Positions 61,894 to 64,000 of a DNA stretch of 64,000 nucleotides are shown piece after piece. Position numbers and translations under genes: made by a program. The stretch is from Salipiger marinus (GTDB taxonomy: Bacteria > Pseudomonadota > Alphaproteobacteria > Rhodobacterales > Rhodobacteraceae). The stretch's first letter is position 1; the number at the start of each line of letters is the position of its first letter. Location of the stretch: NCBI RefSeq assembly GCF_900100085.1, contig NZ_FNEJ01000001.1, forward strand, positions 124,001-188,000, read 5' to 3'. Under the pieces are notes generated by a model. It was not told the origin of the DNA, did not search any database, and saw only the letters and a list, made by a program, of their open reading frames with translations.

Positions 61894-63072
61894 ATGACCA
61901 GCCGCTTTGACGAGGTGATCGACCGCACGGGAACCCATTGCGCCAAATGGGACAAGATGGAGGCGCTGTATGGCGTGGCGCCGCAGGACGGGCTGGCCAT
62001 GTGGGTGGCCGACATGGATTTCCGCCCGCCCGAGGTGGTGCAGGCGGCGCTGCAGCAGATGCTGGATCACGGCATCTATGGCTATTTCGGCGATGACGCC
62101 GCCTATCTGGAGGCGATCCGCTGGTGGATGGACACGCGCCACGGCTGGGATCTGGACCCGGCGCATGTCTTCACCACGCATGGGCTGGTGAACGGCACCG
62201 GGCTCTGCGTGCAGGCCTATACCGATCCGGGCGACGCGGTGGTGCTGTTCACCCCGGTCTATCACGCCTTCGCCCGCGTCATCACCGCTGCGGGCCGCGA
62301 GGTGCGCGAGCTGCCGCTGGTGCAGCAGGATGGCCGGTATCAGATGGATTTTGCCAGCTATGACGCGCGGATGACCGGGCGGGAAAAGCTGCTGATGCTG
62401 TGTTCGCCTCACAATCCCGGAGGCCGCGTCTGGACCCGCGAAGAGCTGCAGGCGGTGGCGGAGTTTGCCGAACGGCACGATCTGGTGCTGGTGTCGGACG
62501 AGATCCACGCCGATCTGGTCATGCCCGGCCATCGCCACCTGCCCATGCCGGTGGCCGTGCCCGAAAGTGCGGCGCGGCTGGTGATGATGACCGCCACCAC
62601 CAAGACCTTCAACATCGCCGGATCCCATACCGGCAATGTCATCATCCCCGATCCGGCGCTGCGGGCGCGGTTTGCCGCAGTGATCGGCGGGCTTGGCATT
62701 TCGCCCAATTCCTTTGGCCTGCACATGGCCACCGCCGCCTACAGCCCCGAAGGCGCCGCTTGGGTCGACGAGCTTTGCGGCTATCTCGACGGCAACCGGC
62801 GGCTGTTTGACGGCATGGTGAACGAAATCCCCGGCCTGCGCTCGATGCCGATGGAGGCCACCTATCTGGCATGGGTCGATTTTTCCGGCGCCGGCATGGC
62901 ACCTGCGGATTTTGTCGCCCGCGTCGAACAGGGCGCGCGCATCGCCGCCAATCACGGCACCACCTTCGGATCGGGGGGAGAGGACTTTCTGCGGTTCAAC
63001 TTCGCCACCCCCCGCGCCCGCGTCGAGGAGGCCGGACGGCGCCTGCAGGAGGCCTTTGCCGATCTGCAGTGA
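61894..63072 (+). CDS. PatB/MalY-type aminotransferase (cystathionine beta-lyase branch)
   Basis: PLP enzyme of 392 residues of the MalY/PatB family, which cleaves C-S bonds in cystathionine or related thioethers. The opening FDEVIDRTGTHCAKWDKME and AMWVADMDFRPP is the family signature; later blocks are LCSPHNPGGRVWTREEL, LVSDEIHADLVMPG, and the PLP-lysine region TATTKTFNIAGSHTGNVIIPD. It could serve methionine synthesis, cysteine use or sulfur recycling. It is divergent from def across a 105-bp gap with an unusual hairpin around its ribosome-binding site. A composite repeat follows its stop. Confidence 0.9.
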   Translation: MTSRFDEVIDRTGTHCAKWDKMEALYGVAPQDGLAMWVADMDFRPPEVVQAALQQMLDHGIYGYFGDDAAYLEAIRWWMDTRHGWDLDPAHVFTTHGLVNGTGLCVQAYTDPGDAVVLFTPVYHAFARVITAAGREVRELPLVQQDGRYQMDFASYDARMTGREKLLMLCSPHNPGGRVWTREELQAVAEFAERHDLVLVSDEIHADLVMPGHRHLPMPVAVPESAARLVMMTATTKTFNIAGSHTGNVIIPDPALRARFAAVIGGLGISPNSFGLHMATAAYSPEGAAWVDELCGYLDGNRRLFDGMVNEIPGLRSMPMEATYLAWVDFSGAGMAPADFVARVEQGARIAANHGTTFGSGGEDFLRFNFATPRARVEEAGRRLQEAFADLQ

Positions 63073-63081
63073 GGCGGCGGG

Positions 63082-63222
63082 GCGAGGGGCTCTGCCCCTC
63101 GCGCTGGAGGCGCGGCACTGGGTAAAGACGAGGGGCTCTGCCCCTCGCGCCGGAGGCGCGGTACGAAGCAGGGCGAGGGGCGCTGCCCCTCGCGCTCCCC
63201 GGGATATTTTGGCCAAGAAGAA
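63082..63222 (+). repeat. Composite structured element, copy 8 (45-46 bp tandem array)
   Basis: Hairpins of the GCGAGGGGC-TCT-GCCCCTCGC type at 63082-63102, 63128-63148 (first base A) and 63173-63193 (loop GCT) have 46- and 45-bp spacing. The units between are GCTGGAGGCGCGG and GCCGGAGGCGCGG. The tail reads CTCCCCGGGATATTTTGG then CCAAGAAGAAGG. It begins ten bases after the PatB-type stop. It is nearly the inverse copy of 60101-60240. Confidence 0.8.
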
Positions 63223-63254
63223 GGGGGCGGGAGGCGGCGCCGCGGCGCGCGCGC

Positions 63255-63878
63255 TTACTGGCGGGGCGGGCGCGGGCGGTAGACCGGGATATGCCAGCCG
63301 AAGGCGAGGCTGCTGGCCCGCAGCGCAAAGGTGACCCCGGCGCAGAGCAGCGCGGCAAAGCCCGGCGCCAGCCCCAGCGCCGTGGCGGTCCAGAGCGCCA
63401 GCGCGCCCCCCAGCGCGCAGGTGGCATAGGGTTCGCCCTGTTTGAGCAGCAGGGGCACCTCGTTGGCCACCACGTCGCGCAGCAGACCGCCAAGGCAGCC
63501 GGTCATCACCCCCATGACCAGCACCACCGGGGCGGGGGCGCCTTCGGCCTGTGCGATGCCCGCGCCTGCGGCCACCGCCACCGACAGCGCCACCGCATCC
63601 AGCCAGATCAGCGTGCGGTAGCGGCTTTCCAGCAGATGTGCGGTGAAGAAGACCAGCAGCGCCGCCCCGGTGGCCACGCCCAGATACAGCGGTTCGGCGA
63701 TCCAGAACACCGGATGGCGGTCCAGCAGCAGGTCGCGGAAGGTGCCGCCGCCCATGGCGGTGAGGTTGGCAAGAAAGGCGAAGCCCACCACGTCAAGCTG
63801 CGCGCGGCTGGCGACCAGCGCCCCGGTCAGCGCGAAGATCAGGACCGAGGCGAAATCGAGCAGCGCGGCGGCGGCCAT
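63255..63878 (-). CDS. UPF0126/TRIC-like membrane protein
   Basis: Inner-membrane protein of 207 residues with about seven hydrophobic helices and two related halves: MGGGTFRDLLLDRHPVFW and GCLGGLLRDVVANEVPLLLKQGEPYA. The G-G-x-x-R-D pattern repeated in both halves is the hallmark of UPF0126, a family related to trimeric intracellular cation channels and also reported in glycine transport. The start is the ATG at 63878, four bases after the rnhA stop. It is convergent with the PatB-type gene. Confidence 0.9.
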   Translation of the reverse strand: MAAAALLDFASVLIFALTGALVASRAQLDVVGFAFLANLTAMGGGTFRDLLLDRHPVFWIAEPLYLGVATGAALLVFFTAHLLESRYRTLIWLDAVALSVAVAAGAGIAQAEGAPAPVVLVMGVMTGCLGGLLRDVVANEVPLLLKQGEPYATCALGGALALWTATALGLAPGFAALLCAGVTFALRASSLAFGWHIPVYRPRPPRQ

Positions 63879-63882
63879 CGGC

Positions 63883-64000
63883 TCAGGTCTTGAACGGGGC
63901 CATGCCCGCGCGGGCCAGTTCATCCGCGCGTTCGTTTTCGGGATGGCCCGCATGGCCCTTGACCCATGTCCAGACCACCTGATGGCGCTTCTGCGCCTCG
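63883..64000 (-). CDS. rnhA: Ribonuclease HI, C-terminal fragment
   Basis: The last 38 codons of a gene that continues beyond the right edge. The end reads [24 protein letters not shown], the RNase HI C-terminal signature with the active-site His region and the conserved Asp in ERADELA. The enzyme cuts the RNA strand of RNA-DNA hybrids. The stop at 63883-63885 lies four bases before the start of the UPF0126 gene, so they are probably cotranscribed. Confidence 0.9.
   Translation of the reverse strand, partial: EAQKRHQVVWTWVKGHAGHPENERADELARAGMAPFKT

Overview
The window is a GC-rich, tightly packed, purely chromosomal segment of an alphaproteobacterium, almost certainly a member of the Rhodobacteraceae (Rhodobacter/Paracoccus/Roseobacter type). 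The evidence is the order pckA | chvI-chvG-hprK-rapZ-EIIA-HPr, the blocks leuS-lptE-holA, lolA-ftsK-aminotransferase-amidase-ubiH and def-def-def-fmt, and families concentrated in this group (DUF6473, DUF2125, DUF3576, DUF1244, a Rhodobacter-type porin). I see 66 protein genes (two cut by the window ends) and no rRNA, tRNA, CRISPR array, insertion sequence or prophage.

Layout. 0-7.6 kb: gluconeogenic pckA on the minus strand, divergent from the ChvI/ChvG envelope-stress two-component system, which runs into a short HPr kinase, RapZ, a mannose-type EIIA, HPr and an acyltransferase. 7.6-9.9 kb: 3-hydroxybutyryl-CoA dehydrogenase, a DUF6473 protein and a phasin. 9.9-16.8 kb: a polyamine import and breakdown operon (ATPase, two permeases, binding protein, nitrilase-type amidohydrolase, aminotransferase), divergent from a LuxR-type regulator across an 87-bp region holding a perfect 14-bp palindrome. 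16.8-19.9 kb: glutathione transferase, an orphan Rieske oxygenase, DUF1244, N-formylglutamate amidohydrolase. 19.9-29 kb: pyruvate kinase, rpmI-rplT, pheS, then leuS-lptE-holA-LysR. 29-34.5 kb: glycosyltransferase, lipoprotein, porin, TPR-sulfotransferase, YggS. 34.6-38.5 kb: MocR regulator, ribF, YcgN, threonine aldolase. 38.5-51.1 kb: HspQ, an SLT-type lipoprotein, LolA, FtsK, aminotransferase, amidase, UbiH-like hydroxylase, DUF2125, an SDR and a divergent crotonase. 51.2-56 kb: a choline/betaine-type ABC transporter and adenine deaminase. 56-64 kb: small lipoprotein, MltB-type transglycosylase, single receiver domain, glutathionyl-hydroquinone reductase, fmt and three deformylase paralogues, PatB-type lyase, a TRIC-like membrane protein and the end of rnhA.

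How it works together. The left end joins carbon-flow control (pckA, nitrogen-type PTS) to envelope sensing. Motifs of the form GTTAGCG-N-TAAC lie upstream of both pckA and pyk, which suggests one LacI-type regulator acting on opposing central-carbon steps. Several import systems (polyamine, choline/betaine, adenine use) fit a marine or soil heterotroph feeding on nitrogenous compounds.

The most unusual signal is not a gene. Nine structured intergenic elements, built from stackable hairpins and one of a few conserved tails (GGGATATTT... or GAGTTTAGGGGCAAG...), occur in the window. Seven sit 8-40 bases behind a stop codon and read in the sense direction of that gene. Their second hairpin keeps its pairing while changing sequence, which points to a function in RNA.
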